A stretch of 64,000 bases of DNA from Planctomycetaceae bacterium (GCA_015485495.1 WFTL01000134.1:1-64000), one strand, 5' to 3'. Positions 8,926 to 17,703 are shown, counted from the stretch's first letter. Made by a program: numbers and translations. The notes: generated by a model from the letters alone, not told the origin.

Positions 8926-11871
8926 TCAGTCGTTCTCCTTCGGAGGCTGCTGACCGAAGAACAGAAAACCACCGAAACGGGAACCGCCGCTGCCCGGATT
9001 GAGGATGTAATCGGCATCCAGCGCCTTTTCGATCCGTCGGCGGGCCTGTGTCAGATGAGCGGTCGTGTAGGGGTCGTGACGATCACCGGCGGTGTTCTGA
9101 GCCTTTGTGATGCGGTCAAGAATCACGGCCAGCTGAGCGGAACTGAGCATGGAAATAGCGCGTGACGCGGCACCGGAACTGTTACCCGGCAGGGTGAGAT
9201 CGATGAGCCGTTCCAGATGTTCACGCTGCAGACTCCGCCGCAGACTGGAAATCATCGGTTTTCGGGCAGTGTACCTGTCTTCACCCTGCTGCTCCAGCTC
9301 ACTCCACACGGCCTCGGAAATCGTTTTCAGCAGTTCCGGCAGAGTGAGCGTATCTTCGTCAGCGGGAAGCCGCAGTTCGTTGTCATAAACCCAGCGAAGC
9401 GTGGTGGGATTCATCAGCATCGTCAGGGTGGCCGACTGGATCCCCATGATCCGGTCGTGGATCGGCCACGTGGATTCCTGGAAGAAGCTGTACGGGTCGT
9501 CCAGCCATTTGTCGCGGCCCATGGCCGTGGCCAGTTCCGGTGTGAGACCGAATGCTTCGTCGCGGAAGGCATTGTTCACGACGAATTCCAGAGCGTCCCG
9601 CTGATCCTGCGCCGGGACGACTTCGATCGGCATGCGTCCGTTGGGATCTCCCTTCTTGTCCCGATACACGAACGCTCCACCCACCCAGTTGGCCATCATG
9701 GAAATCACGCGTGTCTGGAGAAACAGCGTCAGCTCGTAACCGTAGCGCACGCGGTCCCAGCTGTCACCGTCCTCGATGAAATCGGACAGCAGACGTTCAC
9801 GGTGGTAGCGGGCCAGACGCATCTGATTTTCGGCGAAATCCAGAGGACGGCGACTGAAATCGTAGCGCCGGGCCAGCGGGTCCGGGCCGACGGTGTCTTC
9901 ATCCGTGGCGAATGCCAGTTCCGGTTCGGCCACCCGTTTCAGCACATCTTCGGGGTCGTCGAATGTGTAACCGTATTCGATGGCCCATTCGTCGTACGGA
10001 CCGATGCCCGTCATGCAGTAATCGCCCTGCAGTTCTCCGGATTCCATGTTGATATTCACACCCAGATAATCCATCACTGAACCGGCGAACTGCTTCTTCC
10101 CCTTCATGGCGGGGCTGTTGATTTCTGCCAGCGTGTACAGTGAAGACGCTTTGAAGTTGTGCCGCAGCCCCAGCGTGTGGCCGACTTCGTGAGCGACCAG
10201 ATGAGCGATCAGCGGTCCGACGAACGATTCGGGCATGCCGTCCAGCATCTGCTCTTTGGAATCGTCCTCGTCCTTCTCGTCATCCTCATCCTTCTCGTCC
10301 TTCTCCTGATCGTCCTCGTCGTCATCGCCGTCCTCGTCGTCATCCGCCCGGGCCAGCAGGTTCAGCGTCATCCTTGTGAGCGCCAGATCGTAGGAGATTC
10401 CTTCGCCGACCAGACACATGCCGTTGACCTGGCTGGTGCGGCCCATCAGTCCATCGAACTCATCGTCACCGATCAGTTGCGAATCCGCCATTCCGGCCGG
10501 ATGTCCGGCGAACGGCAGGCGGCTTTCCATGCGGATCCGGGCGGCCACCTGTTCGCGCACTGAGGGAGCGGCCAGGCGGATGCGGGGATCCCAGTCCGGA
10601 TGTTTCGCCAGCCAGCTCAGAATCTCCGGACCGAAACCTTCCATGGCCACCTGCGGCAGCAGCTCACTGAACTGCTTCTGGTAGTGTCGGATCCATCCGT
10701 CCGTGAGAATGATGTCGGCGTCCAGAATCTGGCCGGTCAGCGGATTGACGCGGCTGGGTCCGATGGCCGTTCCGACATCGTTGTTCAGCCAGCGGATGAA
10801 GTTGTAGTTGACATCTTCCGGATCCTTGTCCATGTGCGCTCCGGACACCCGGTCCTGGTAGTACACTTCGATCGCATTGGCAATCCCCACCTTTTCGAAC
10901 GCTTTGTTCCAGGCCAGCACGCCTTCACGCACCCAGCGGCGATAACGCACGGGCGTCGTGTGCTCAATGTAAAACACAATGGGTTTCTTGGGAGGACTGA
11001 GTTTCAGTTTCGGATCGGCCTTCTGAAGATGCCAGCGATTGATGTACCGCACCCGGGTTTCCCGGTCGTTGTATTTCGCCAGATCAGAATAACTCGTGGT
11101 GAAGTATCCCACCCGCTGATCGGCCACGCGCGGCTTGTAGCCGGTGCTCTTCGGGATCTCGCTGATCGAATAGTGAAGCCGCCTGAGCTTTCCGGATTCC
11201 TGTCCGTTCAGGAAATTCCATGGCAGCATCATTCCCGGCGCCGGGCCGCCGGCCGGAACTTCAAAAGCCACTTCGATGTTGTTTTCGAACGCCTTGGCCG
11301 TGGTCACCCTGAACAGCCCGTGCCGCACGGCTGAAGGAGACACCTGTCCGGCGCGCCCGAAGAACCGCGTCGCCTGACCGATCAGCAGGGCATCCAGGTC
11401 GATCAGCGGCCCCCCGCCAGGCCCCATGGTCACAATCGGAATGTCCAGAAGCACGCGGTCGGTGAACAGCCGCCGAACACTCGACTCCGCTTCCTTGTCT
11501 TTGGTGGCCCGCACACTCACGTTCGGTTCGATCAGAGCCAGACGCTTGTCATAGCGGCGCCAGTACACGTAAAAGTCGCCGCCCTGAAGCCCCGCATACC
11601 GGTCCCCGCTGGCCAGAGTCACCGCAATGAAATACTTCTTGTCCGCGAACGACCGCGGCAGCTCGGCATACATCTGATCGTCGGACTTCCGCCGATACAG
11701 CGTGTACATGGGCCGGATCCCGGCCCGCGTGACCACCTTTTCAAACCCTTCCAGAACCTTCGCGTGCGGTGGGAACCTGTCAGCCTTTTCTTCATTCCCC
11801 TTCGACTGCAGGTTCCCCAGCAGCATCACGCTGACGATGGTCAAAACAGACAGATGACGAGTCAGCGGCAT
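8926..11871 (-). CDS. Secreted zinc-dependent metalloprotease (DUF5117-like)
   Basis: A 981-residue protein with an N-terminal signal peptide (SVLTIVSVMLLG) and the zinc site HEVGHTLGLRHNFKA near residue 560, the extended HExxHxxGxxH form of metzincin peptidases. The N-terminal region with strands such as FIAVTLASGDRYAGLQGG fits the DUF5117/DUF5118 family of large bacterial metalloproteases. An extremely acidic stretch of about 32 residues (around 507-538), mostly Asp, Glu and Lys, lies just before the zinc site. Expected to act outside the cytoplasmic membrane; substrate unknown. It stands alone, convergent with the GT39-like gene. Confidence 0.85.
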   Translation of the reverse strand: MPLTRHLSVLTIVSVMLLGNLQSKGNEEKADRFPPHAKVLEGFEKVVTRAGIRPMYTLYRRKSDDQMYAELPRSFADKKYFIAVTLASGDRYAGLQGGDFYVYWRRYDKRLALIEPNVSVRATKDKEAESSVRRLFTDRVLLDIPIVTMGPGGGPLIDLDALLIGQATRFFGRAGQVSPSAVRHGLFRVTTAKAFENNIEVAFEVPAGGPAPGMMLPWNFLNGQESGKLRRLHYSISEIPKSTGYKPRVADQRVGYFTTSYSDLAKYNDRETRVRYINRWHLQKADPKLKLSPPKKPIVFYIEHTTPVRYRRWVREGVLAWNKAFEKVGIANAIEVYYQDRVSGAHMDKDPEDVNYNFIRWLNNDVGTAIGPSRVNPLTGQILDADIILTDGWIRHYQKQFSELLPQVAMEGFGPEILSWLAKHPDWDPRIRLAAPSVREQVAARIRMESRLPFAGHPAGMADSQLIGDDEFDGLMGRTSQVNGMCLVGEGISYDLALTRMTLNLLARADDDEDGDDDEDDQEKDEKDEDDEKDEDDSKEQMLDGMPESFVGPLIAHLVAHEVGHTLGLRHNFKASSLYTLAEINSPAMKGKKQFAGSVMDYLGVNINMESGELQGDYCMTGIGPYDEWAIEYGYTFDDPEDVLKRVAEPELAFATDEDTVGPDPLARRYDFSRRPLDFAENQMRLARYHRERLLSDFIEDGDSWDRVRYGYELTLFLQTRVISMMANWVGGAFVYRDKKGDPNGRMPIEVVPAQDQRDALEFVVNNAFRDEAFGLTPELATAMGRDKWLDDPYSFFQESTWPIHDRIMGIQSATLTMLMNPTTLRWVYDNELRLPADEDTLTLPELLKTISEAVWSELEQQGEDRYTARKPMISSLRRSLQREHLERLIDLTLPGNSSGAASRAISMLSSAQLAVILDRITKAQNTAGDRHDPYTTAHLTQARRRIEKALDADYILNPGSGGSRFGGFLFFGQQPPKEND

Positions 11872-12400
11872 ATCAGACCTCAGTTCCTAAGCAGACGCAT
11901 CGACCGCAGTCGCCGCACCGCCTGCAGAACAGGACGGGCAACGAATCATGCAGCCGGAACGGGAAAAGTCGGTGGCAGGAAATTCAGACACAAGCATCAG
12001 GCGCATCACCCGTTTTCTCGGCCGCCTGACGATCGCGACTCGCAATTCTACCCGCTGACGACCAAAGGAGAAGCAGCGAGGATACGGAATTCAGGAAGCT
12101 CACAGAGCTGTGGAAGAATAGATTGCCTGTTGAGTGTCATCCGGTGCACTGCTCCATCCGATCAGGTCATCCCCATTGCGACAAACCGAGTCACTTCAGT
12201 TGCCACCGGCAATCCCGACTACCGACCTCCGACAGTTTCCCCCACACACGATCAACATTGTCGTCGCAGTTTCCGCAGCCCCCACTTCCTGCACCCTTCC
12301 AACTCCCTCACACCCCGGACCACCGCCGCAGCCACCTCCCCCCATCGTCCTTCCTCACCTCCTTCCATTCATGTCCCCACACCGGGCCAATCGCCAACAA
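11872..12400. other. Non-coding stretch with a C-rich, G-poor tract
   Basis: About 530 bases between the metalloprotease start and the hsp20 regulatory sites without a convincing gene; the open frames here have planctomycete-atypical Pro/His/Ser-rich composition. From about 12225 to 12400 the plus strand is strikingly C-rich and G-poor, with cytosine runs at 12279-12283, 12294-12296, 12305-12307, 12313-12316 and 12338-12343. The upstream half probably holds the metalloprotease promoter, but I cannot point to it. Confidence 0.5.
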
Positions 12401-12448
12401 TGCCATATTGGCACCACCGCAAAGACACAGGGTACTGCCACAATGGCA
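12401..12448. promoter_or_regulatory. Two inverted repeats, probable enhancer-binding-protein sites
   Basis: Two copies of TGCCA-N3-TGGCA lie at 12401-12413 (centre TAT) and 12436-12448 (centre CAA), 35 bases centre to centre. They sit about 150 and 115 bases upstream of the transcription start predicted from the sigma-54 promoter, the usual distance for binding of an AAA+ activator. The activator gene is not in this window. Confidence 0.7.
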
Positions 12449-12528
12449 CTCTTGTCGTTCACGGCACCACGGCACAAAAATCACACAACATACTGTCGCA
12501 TAATGACTTGCAATCACAGGAGTTTATT

Positions 12529-12544
12529 TGGCACGCTGTTTGCT
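12529..12544 (+). promoter_or_regulatory. Sigma-54 (RpoN) promoter of the hsp20 pair
   Basis: TGGCACG-N4-TTGCT with the invariant GG at 12530-12531 and GC at 12542-12543 exactly 12 bases apart, a full match to the -24/-12 consensus. Transcription should begin near 12555, giving a 5' leader of about 64 bases before the first hsp20 start codon. Confidence 0.88.
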
Positions 12545-12618
12545 ATATGTGCTGGCGACAGTGACTTCAGCGGTTGACGTCACATCAATCTCGAACCATT
12601 GAAGAAAGGAGCAGGAAC

Positions 12619-13029
12619 ATGAACGGTGCCACTCTTCCGGCAGTGATGTCCAGTCCGTTCCGAATCGCGGATCGCGTCTTCGATGGTCGTCTGGACGTTC
12701 GGTATGTCGGTCCCGGCGCGGTCAGCGTGACGGAAACGGGGTCGGCCACGATCTTCGAATTCGACGTTCCCGGCTTCACCGCCGATTCTCTCAGCATTGA
12801 CGTGGAAGACGGTCGTCTGATTGTTGCCGGACGCCGCGAAGAAGCCGAAGGCGATCGGAAGGTGTACAGCGAACGGCGGATGACGAGCTTCCGGCGGATT
12901 CTGACGCTGGATCGTCGTCTGGACCCGTCCGCGATCACAGCCGACCTGGCGAATGGAGTCCTGAAAGTGACGGTTGCCCGCCGTCCGGAATCCGAACGCC
13001 GGCGCATCGACGTGCGGACAGCTTCGTGA
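12619..13029 (+). CDS. Hsp20 family small heat shock protein (first copy)
   Basis: A 136-residue alpha-crystallin-domain holdase that would bind unfolding proteins in the cytoplasm without ATP. The domain spans about residues 35-130: FEFDVPGFTADSLSIDVEDGRL at its start and the family-defining LANGVLKVTVARR near the end. The ATG at 12619 is preceded by a strong GAAAGGAG site, which excludes the in-frame codon at 12574 that would lie inside the leader. It is the first gene after the sigma-54 promoter, and a second, diverged hsp20 follows 141 bases later. Confidence 0.95.
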   Translation: MNGATLPAVMSSPFRIADRVFDGRLDVRYVGPGAVSVTETGSATIFEFDVPGFTADSLSIDVEDGRLIVAGRREEAEGDRKVYSERRMTSFRRILTLDRRLDPSAITADLANGVLKVTVARRPESERRRIDVRTAS

Positions 13030-13113
13030 CCGACGGTCACGAAGATCTGCGGCCGCTGTCGCGGGTGCCGGGGCGACAGCGGCTCAGATCGCCGGAGCTC
13101 TGGTCGTCCGGCG
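13022..13113 (+). promoter_or_regulatory. Three consecutive stem-loops between the hsp20 genes
   Basis: Three perfect hairpins follow one another: a 10-base stem at 13022-13044 that includes the stop codon of the first gene, an 11-base stem at 13052-13062/13073-13083, and a 7-base stem at 13090-13096/13107-13113. None is followed by a T run, so they look like RNA processing, stabilising or partial-termination elements rather than a full terminator. No separate promoter is visible before the second hsp20. Confidence 0.65.
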
Positions 13114-13170
13114 AACACGCACCCGCAATCTGTGGACACAACAGCAACACAACGAAAAAGGAGTCGCATC

Positions 13171-13626
13171 ATGCATCTGAACCAGTTCGAAAACACTCTG
13201 TCTCTGTTCAACAACTTCGTCAACGAAATGCTTCCGGATGTGGCGGACTACTGGCGTCCGGAACTGTCCATCACGGATTACGAAGACCGCTTCGTGATCG
13301 AATGCGAGCTTCCAGGCGTCGATCAGGAACACCTGAGCCTGGATGTGCACGATGGCATTCTGGAAATCTCCGGTGAACGCCATCGTCAGGAACTTCCGGA
13401 TGGCGCCACAGTCCGAGTGGACGAACGGCGCTGGGGAGCGTTCCGTCGGCGCATCCGCCTGGATGATTCCGTCAACGCGGATCTCATCGAAGCCGATTAT
13501 CAGGACGGCATCCTGCGAATCACGGCTCCCCGGCAGAAGGAATCTCTGCCGCGGAAGATCGAAATCCGCAGTGCGTCCGGATCGGCCGCGCCGAAAGCCA
13601 AAGTCGTGGAAGCTTCTCAGAGCTGA
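13171..13626 (+). CDS. Hsp20 family small heat shock protein (second copy)
   Basis: A 151-residue small heat shock protein. The alpha-crystallin domain runs from about residue 30 (WRPELSITDYEDRFVIECEL) to about 130, with DYQDGILRITAPRQ as the C-terminal signature. The C-terminal tail is Ala/Ser/Lys-rich and contains KIEIRSA; no clear I-x-I anchor is seen. An AAAAAGGAG ribosome binding site precedes the ATG at 13171. It is only loosely similar to the first copy, so the pair may form hetero-oligomers or have different clients. It is probably co-transcribed from the sigma-54 promoter. Confidence 0.95.
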   Translation: MHLNQFENTLSLFNNFVNEMLPDVADYWRPELSITDYEDRFVIECELPGVDQEHLSLDVHDGILEISGERHRQELPDGATVRVDERRWGAFRRRIRLDDSVNADLIEADYQDGILRITAPRQKESLPRKIEIRSASGSAAPKAKVVEASQS

Positions 13627-13657
13627 CCGCATCCGGCAGCAGCCCGGCGCATCCACC

Positions 13658-13690
13658 GGCCGCGACCGCTTTCCGGTCGCGGCCACTTTA
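13658..13690 (+). terminator. Terminator of the hsp20 operon
   Basis: A perfect 11-base stem (13658-13668 with 13674-13684) and CTTTC loop, 31 bases after the second hsp20 stop and followed by ACTTTAT. The T run is short, but position and stability fit a terminator. Confidence 0.7.
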
Positions 13691-13968
13691 TGCGCCCAGA
13701 TATCGCGGCCCGGTCATCCCGCTCAGAACAGGAACACCCTCACTCCCATCCCCCCTGCCGTCCCGGCCACGCCGAATCCGCCGGACACCGCGAATCCCGC
13801 CCCCGGACCATCGTTCTGCCCCTCCTTCTGCCCGCTGGTAAACCGGCTGCCATTGGCCGGAATCTGACGGCCGGCTTCGCTCCACAGCCAGGACAGCGCT
13901 TGTGACGAACCGGTTTCCTGTTACACTTCCGCCCCGCGCCGGCCGAAGCGGTGCCGTGTCGACAGAAA

Positions 13969-14041
<73 letters not shown>

Positions 14042-14242
14042 CTGTCTCCCCGTTCAGTTCGCACATCTGTTCTGCCACGGCGGGACCATCTGTTCTGCTC
14101 TCGGTGGAACGATGGAGTTCTCCGCCACGGGGCCACGTTTCGCGCAGTCAATACCGGCAGTCGCGATCGAAGATGCAGCAGGAAGCTTCGACGCCAACCG
14201 GAAAGACCGGATTTGTCGGCCGGAAGACGGCGCCCCAGAACG

Positions 14243-14923
14243 TCACGACAGGCTGGGTTCTTCGGCCCGCAGTTCGCGATCCATGAGCCGCACGAGCGTT
14301 GCCAGGCTGTTGACCCGCATTTTCTTCATCGCTTTGCCGCGGTGCTTTTCCACCGTCTTGACGCTGATGTCCAGATCGATGGCCACCGACTTGTTTGTGG
14401 CGCCTCGAAACACGAGTTCGACAACCTGGCGTTCTCGTGGAGACAGAAAGTCCAGATAGCGCTGGCCGTTGGGCAGCGGAGCCGGAAGACCATCGTCAGC
14501 CAGCCGTTCACGATCCAGAGCGGCAAAGGCTCGTTCGACCGCATCCAGCAGATCACTCGTCTGGTACGGCTTGTCCAGCACGGTGACCGCCCCCCGCCGC
14601 ATCGCTTCCACGGCAATCTCCGTGGCGGGGTAACCGGAAATCAAAATCAGTTTGAACGATCCCGGATGTTCGCCCACCCGGCGCTGAACCTCCAGGCCAT
14701 CCGCATAAGGAAGCCGCTGATCGGTCAGGACGACTCCCGGCAGCAGGTCCGAAAGCTGCCGCAGAAACGGTTCGGGGTTGTCGTACGTGAACACCTCGAA
14801 TCCGGCACGAGTCAACTGAGCACGCAGGACATCCAGGACCGTCGGATCATCGTCCACAACGTAAACACGACGCGCTGACACAGCCCCGTCCGAAGAAAAC
14901 GACTTTTCATGCATGGTGGTCAT
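14243..14923 (-). CDS. FixJ/NarL-type response regulator
   Basis: A 226-residue two-component DNA-binding regulator. The receiver domain (about 18-135) has the acidic pocket VVDDDP, phosphoacceptor Asp68 in VVLTDQRLP and Lys118 in LDKPY. The LuxR-type helix-turn-helix (about 158-215) begins LSPRERQVVELVFRGATNKSVA and ends KTVEKHRGKAMKKM, as in FixJ. No histidine kinase is adjacent, so it is an orphan here. I chose the ATG at 14923; another ATG at 14914 is equally possible. The intergenic region shared with murC is rich in dyads. Confidence 0.88.
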   Translation of the reverse strand: MTTMHEKSFSSDGAVSARRVYVVDDDPTVLDVLRAQLTRAGFEVFTYDNPEPFLRQLSDLLPGVVLTDQRLPYADGLEVQRRVGEHPGSFKLILISGYPATEIAVEAMRRGAVTVLDKPYQTSDLLDAVERAFAALDRERLADDGLPAPLPNGQRYLDFLSPRERQVVELVFRGATNKSVAIDLDISVKTVEKHRGKAMKKMRVNSLATLVRLMDRELRAEEPSLS

Positions 14924-14986
14924 TTCGGCCCTGAAAAATGTCACCTGCTTCCACAAACCTCACAGCAGTGATCGGCTCAGCCGCCC

Positions 14987-15062
14987 GGTGCTGTGACCTC
15001 CCTGCCGTTTCGTTCGGAAGACCACAGCACCAGTCGCTGTGGCAGGATCTGACCATCCTGCC
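14987..15062. repeat. Cluster of overlapping inverted repeats
   Basis: Within 76 bases there are a 9-base dyad (14987-14995 with 15023-15031), a 7-base dyad (15022-15028 with 15036-15042) and an 8-base dyad with 6-base loop (15041-15048 with 15055-15062). The first two share an arm, so they are mutually exclusive. They lie just upstream of the response-regulator gene, possibly operator sites or a switch-like RNA. Confidence 0.5.
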
Positions 15063-15156
15063 GGTCGTTCACAGCCGGGAGTGTAGCATATTTTACGGAG
15101 AACAATCAATCCGACGCCCGTTTCGTATGCGGATACGCACACCACGCCATCCGTTT

Positions 15157-15206
15157 CCGCGATACCGGCTGCCGCGTTTGCGGTGCCGCGGCAGCCGGTA
15201 TCGCGG
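15157..15206. repeat. Perfect 19-base inverted repeat upstream of murC
   Basis: Arms at 15157-15175 and 15188-15206 are exact reverse complements of 19 bases with a 12-base loop, about 104 bases before the murC start. No T run follows on either strand, and neither flanking gene reads into it, so it is not an ordinary terminator. Confidence 0.7.
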
Positions 15207-15310
15207 TTGTGGCCCATCATTCGTTCTCCTACCCTTCCTCTGCTCTTTTGGCTTCAGACAGCACGTTCCCCGGTCACCAGTTCATTCGGCGCAGAAAGCT
15301 CATTCCCCTG

Positions 15311-16807
15311 ATGCACCGGCCCTTTTCAGCCCGTGTCCCCGATGGCAGCACCAGACCATCTCAGACGTGGCTGCTGCTGGGAGCGGCCGGTGTCGGCATG
15401 CGGTCTCTGGCCGGCATCCTGCTGGAAGCCGGGCACCGGCTGCTGCTGGCCGACAGGTGTTTTCAGGAGACCGACTTCGTTCCCGCCGAAAGCGCAGACC
15501 GCCGGGATGTTCTGCAGTCTCATCGGGACGCAGTGCGGATCATTCCCTGGCCGCAGTGTCCGGAAGCGCTGGCGATCGCCGGCTGCATCCGGTCACCGGC
15601 GGTGCCCCCGGACGCCGCTCCCGTGCCCGCTTTGAGAAACCGCGGATGTCCGGTTCTCACACCGGCCGCCGCTCTGAACCGCCTGTTTTCCGATCGCCGA
15701 CAGGTGAGCGTCGCAGGCACCCATGGGAAAAGCACGACGACGGCGCTGCTTGGCTGGATTCTGGACGATTCCCGGTCGTCAGCCGGCTGGTTTTTCGGAG
15801 CCGATCTGCGGGGGGATGCCGTGACCGGCGACCACCCGGCCCGGCCGTCCAGCGGAGGTCGGTACGGCACAGGTCCGTTCGCTGTCATCGAATCCTGCGA
15901 ATATGCCGATTCATTTCTGCAGCTCGACCCGGCCCACATCGTCCTGACGGGAATCGATGGAGATCATTTCGACTGGTTCCGTCAGTCCGCTCACGAAGAT
16001 GCCGCTTTCGGAAGGTTTCTCGATCGGCGATCTGAAGACGGCCTGCTGGTTCTGCGTCAGGACTGTGAACGTTCCTGCCGCATTGCCCGTGGCCGCCGCA
16101 GAACCATCACCTGGACCACATCCGGACATCGTGCGGCAGACTGGAGCGGTTCGGTCATCGCAGCAGCGAAAGGGCGGACCACCGTTCGTATCCGCCGGGC
16201 CGGCCGTCGCGTCACCGACGTTGTGGTGCCTCTGACAGGACGCCACAACGTATCCAATGTCACGGCCGCTGTCACGATGGCCTGTCTACTGGGAACATCG
16301 ATCCAGCAGATTCGCTGTCGGGCCGAACACTTTCCGGGACTGAAACGGCGTCTGGAACCCCGAGGACAACTGGGACAGACCGTGCTGATCGATGATTACG
16401 CTCATCATCCCACGGCCGTCTCCTGTGTGCTGCAGACGGTGCGACAGCAGTATCCGGATCGGCGACTGCGAGCGGTTTTCGAACCGCATCAGGCCCTGCG
16501 GCTGCGCCGCTGCTGGAAACCGTTCATTGCCGCGCTGCAACAGGCCGATGAAGTGCTCGTGCTGCCCGTGTTTCCGGCCCGGGAAAGGACCCCGCCTGCT
16601 CAGTGCGGTGCGCTGTCTGATCGACTGGCTTTGGAAATCCGGGCGGCGGGGACTTCTGCCACGTACCACAACGCACTACACTCCGCGGCAGCAGCCATTC
16701 AACAGACCGCCCACCATCGCGATGTGGTCATTACGATGGGAGCCGGTACCGTGCATCAGATCCATGACGAAGTCCATCGACGATTTCAGCGACATCCTGC
16801 AGCGTGA
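15311..16807 (+). CDS. murC: UDP-N-acetylmuramate--L-alanine ligase MurC
   Basis: A 498-residue Mur ligase that adds L-Ala to UDP-MurNAc in cytoplasmic peptidoglycan synthesis. The N-terminal UDP-binding motif GAAGVGMRSLAGILLEAG corresponds to the MurC GIGGxGM region, the ATP loop is GTHGKSTTT (about residue 136), and the C-terminal domain includes DDYAHHPTAVSCVLQTVR and FEPHQALR, both MurC hallmarks. I start at the ATG at 15311; an upstream GTG at 15209 would begin in the 19-base inverted repeat region. The end overlaps murB by 44 bases, and ddl follows, forming a partial division/cell-wall cluster. Confidence 0.93.
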   Translation: MHRPFSARVPDGSTRPSQTWLLLGAAGVGMRSLAGILLEAGHRLLLADRCFQETDFVPAESADRRDVLQSHRDAVRIIPWPQCPEALAIAGCIRSPAVPPDAAPVPALRNRGCPVLTPAAALNRLFSDRRQVSVAGTHGKSTTTALLGWILDDSRSSAGWFFGADLRGDAVTGDHPARPSSGGRYGTGPFAVIESCEYADSFLQLDPAHIVLTGIDGDHFDWFRQSAHEDAAFGRFLDRRSEDGLLVLRQDCERSCRIARGRRRTITWTTSGHRAADWSGSVIAAAKGRTTVRIRRAGRRVTDVVVPLTGRHNVSNVTAAVTMACLLGTSIQQIRCRAEHFPGLKRRLEPRGQLGQTVLIDDYAHHPTAVSCVLQTVRQQYPDRRLRAVFEPHQALRLRRCWKPFIAALQQADEVLVLPVFPARERTPPAQCGALSDRLALEIRAAGTSATYHNALHSAAAAIQQTAHHRDVVITMGAGTVHQIHDEVHRRFQRHPAA

Positions 16808-17648
16808 CCGGTCTCTGGCGGAATTCACCTGGCTTCGCGTCGGCGGACCGGCGGAATACCTGCTGACACCTCGCACTGAACAGGAACTCATCGACGCTGC
16901 CCGCTGCTGTCTGGAAGCAGACCTTCCGCTGCGTATTCTGGGCGGTGGATCGAACCTTCTGGTTGCCGATGAAGGTGTTCCGGGAGTGGTCCTTCGCGTC
17001 ATGGAACCGCTGCTCAGTGAGATTCACGTCGACGGCACACGCCTGACGGCCGGTGCAGGAGCCCTGTTGTCTCATGCGGTGTCCGAAGCCGTGCGGCATC
17101 AGCTCGCCGGAATGGAGACCCTGGTGGGCATTCCGGGAACTGTCGGCGGGGCCGTTCAGGGAAACGCGGGCGGAAGACACGGCGACATCGGAGAACTGGT
17201 CGAGTCCGTGCGCGTGCTCGACCGCGACGGCCAGATTCTGGAGCGGTCCGGGGACGAGCTGTCGTTTTCGTACCGCAGAAGCAGTCTGACCGATGCCCTG
17301 ATCCTGTCCGCCACGTTTCAGCTGCAGAATGATGCGTCCGATGATCTGACCCGCCGCATGCGGCAGAACTGGATCATGAAACGGGCGACTCAGCCGCTGG
17401 CCGATCAGTCGGCAGGCTGCATTTTTCGGAATCCGCGCGGTCTGAGTGCCGGAGCACTCATTGAACAGTGCGGTCTGAAGGGCAGCAGCGTGGGGGAAGC
17501 CCGCGTCAGCGACCGTCACGCCAATTTCATCGTCACCGAAGAAGGAGCCACGGCCTGCGACATCGACCGTCTCATCGGCCGCATCCAGGCAGCGGTGGCT
17601 GAAAAATTCGGTGTCGAACTGGAACTGGAGATTCGCCGGTGGCCCTGA
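16764..17648 (+). CDS. murB: UDP-N-acetylenolpyruvoylglucosamine reductase MurB
   Basis: A 294-residue FAD enzyme that reduces the enolpyruvyl group with NADPH to give UDP-MurNAc, the substrate of MurC. Diagnostic segments are the N-terminal LRVGGPAEYLLTP, the FAD-binding LRILGGGSNLLVADEG and GIPGTVGGAVQGNAG, the FSYRRSSL motif, and GCIFRNPRG with SAGALIEQCGLKG, which carries the catalytic region of the type II enzymes. The ATG at 16764 lies within the end of murC, 44 bases before its stop, consistent with coupling. Length is normal for the family. Confidence 0.94.
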   Translation: MTKSIDDFSDILQRDRSLAEFTWLRVGGPAEYLLTPRTEQELIDAARCCLEADLPLRILGGGSNLLVADEGVPGVVLRVMEPLLSEIHVDGTRLTAGAGALLSHAVSEAVRHQLAGMETLVGIPGTVGGAVQGNAGGRHGDIGELVESVRVLDRDGQILERSGDELSFSYRRSSLTDALILSATFQLQNDASDDLTRRMRQNWIMKRATQPLADQSAGCIFRNPRGLSAGALIEQCGLKGSSVGEARVSDRHANFIVTEEGATACDIDRLIGRIQAAVAEKFGVELELEIRRWP

Positions 17649-17703
17649 TGCGTTCGGCCGGCGGAAAATGATCCGGCCGAACAGCAGATCATCCGTGACA
17701 CGC

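Noticed and set aside
12123-12577. Several 63- to 147-residue open frames upstream of hsp20
   Set aside because: Proline/histidine-rich translations from a C-rich region that also contains the sigma-54 promoter and its enhancer sites.
13021-13130. Terminator after the first hsp20
   Set aside because: The hairpins lack T runs and the second hsp20 has its own strong ribosome binding site but no promoter, so read-through is more likely than full termination.
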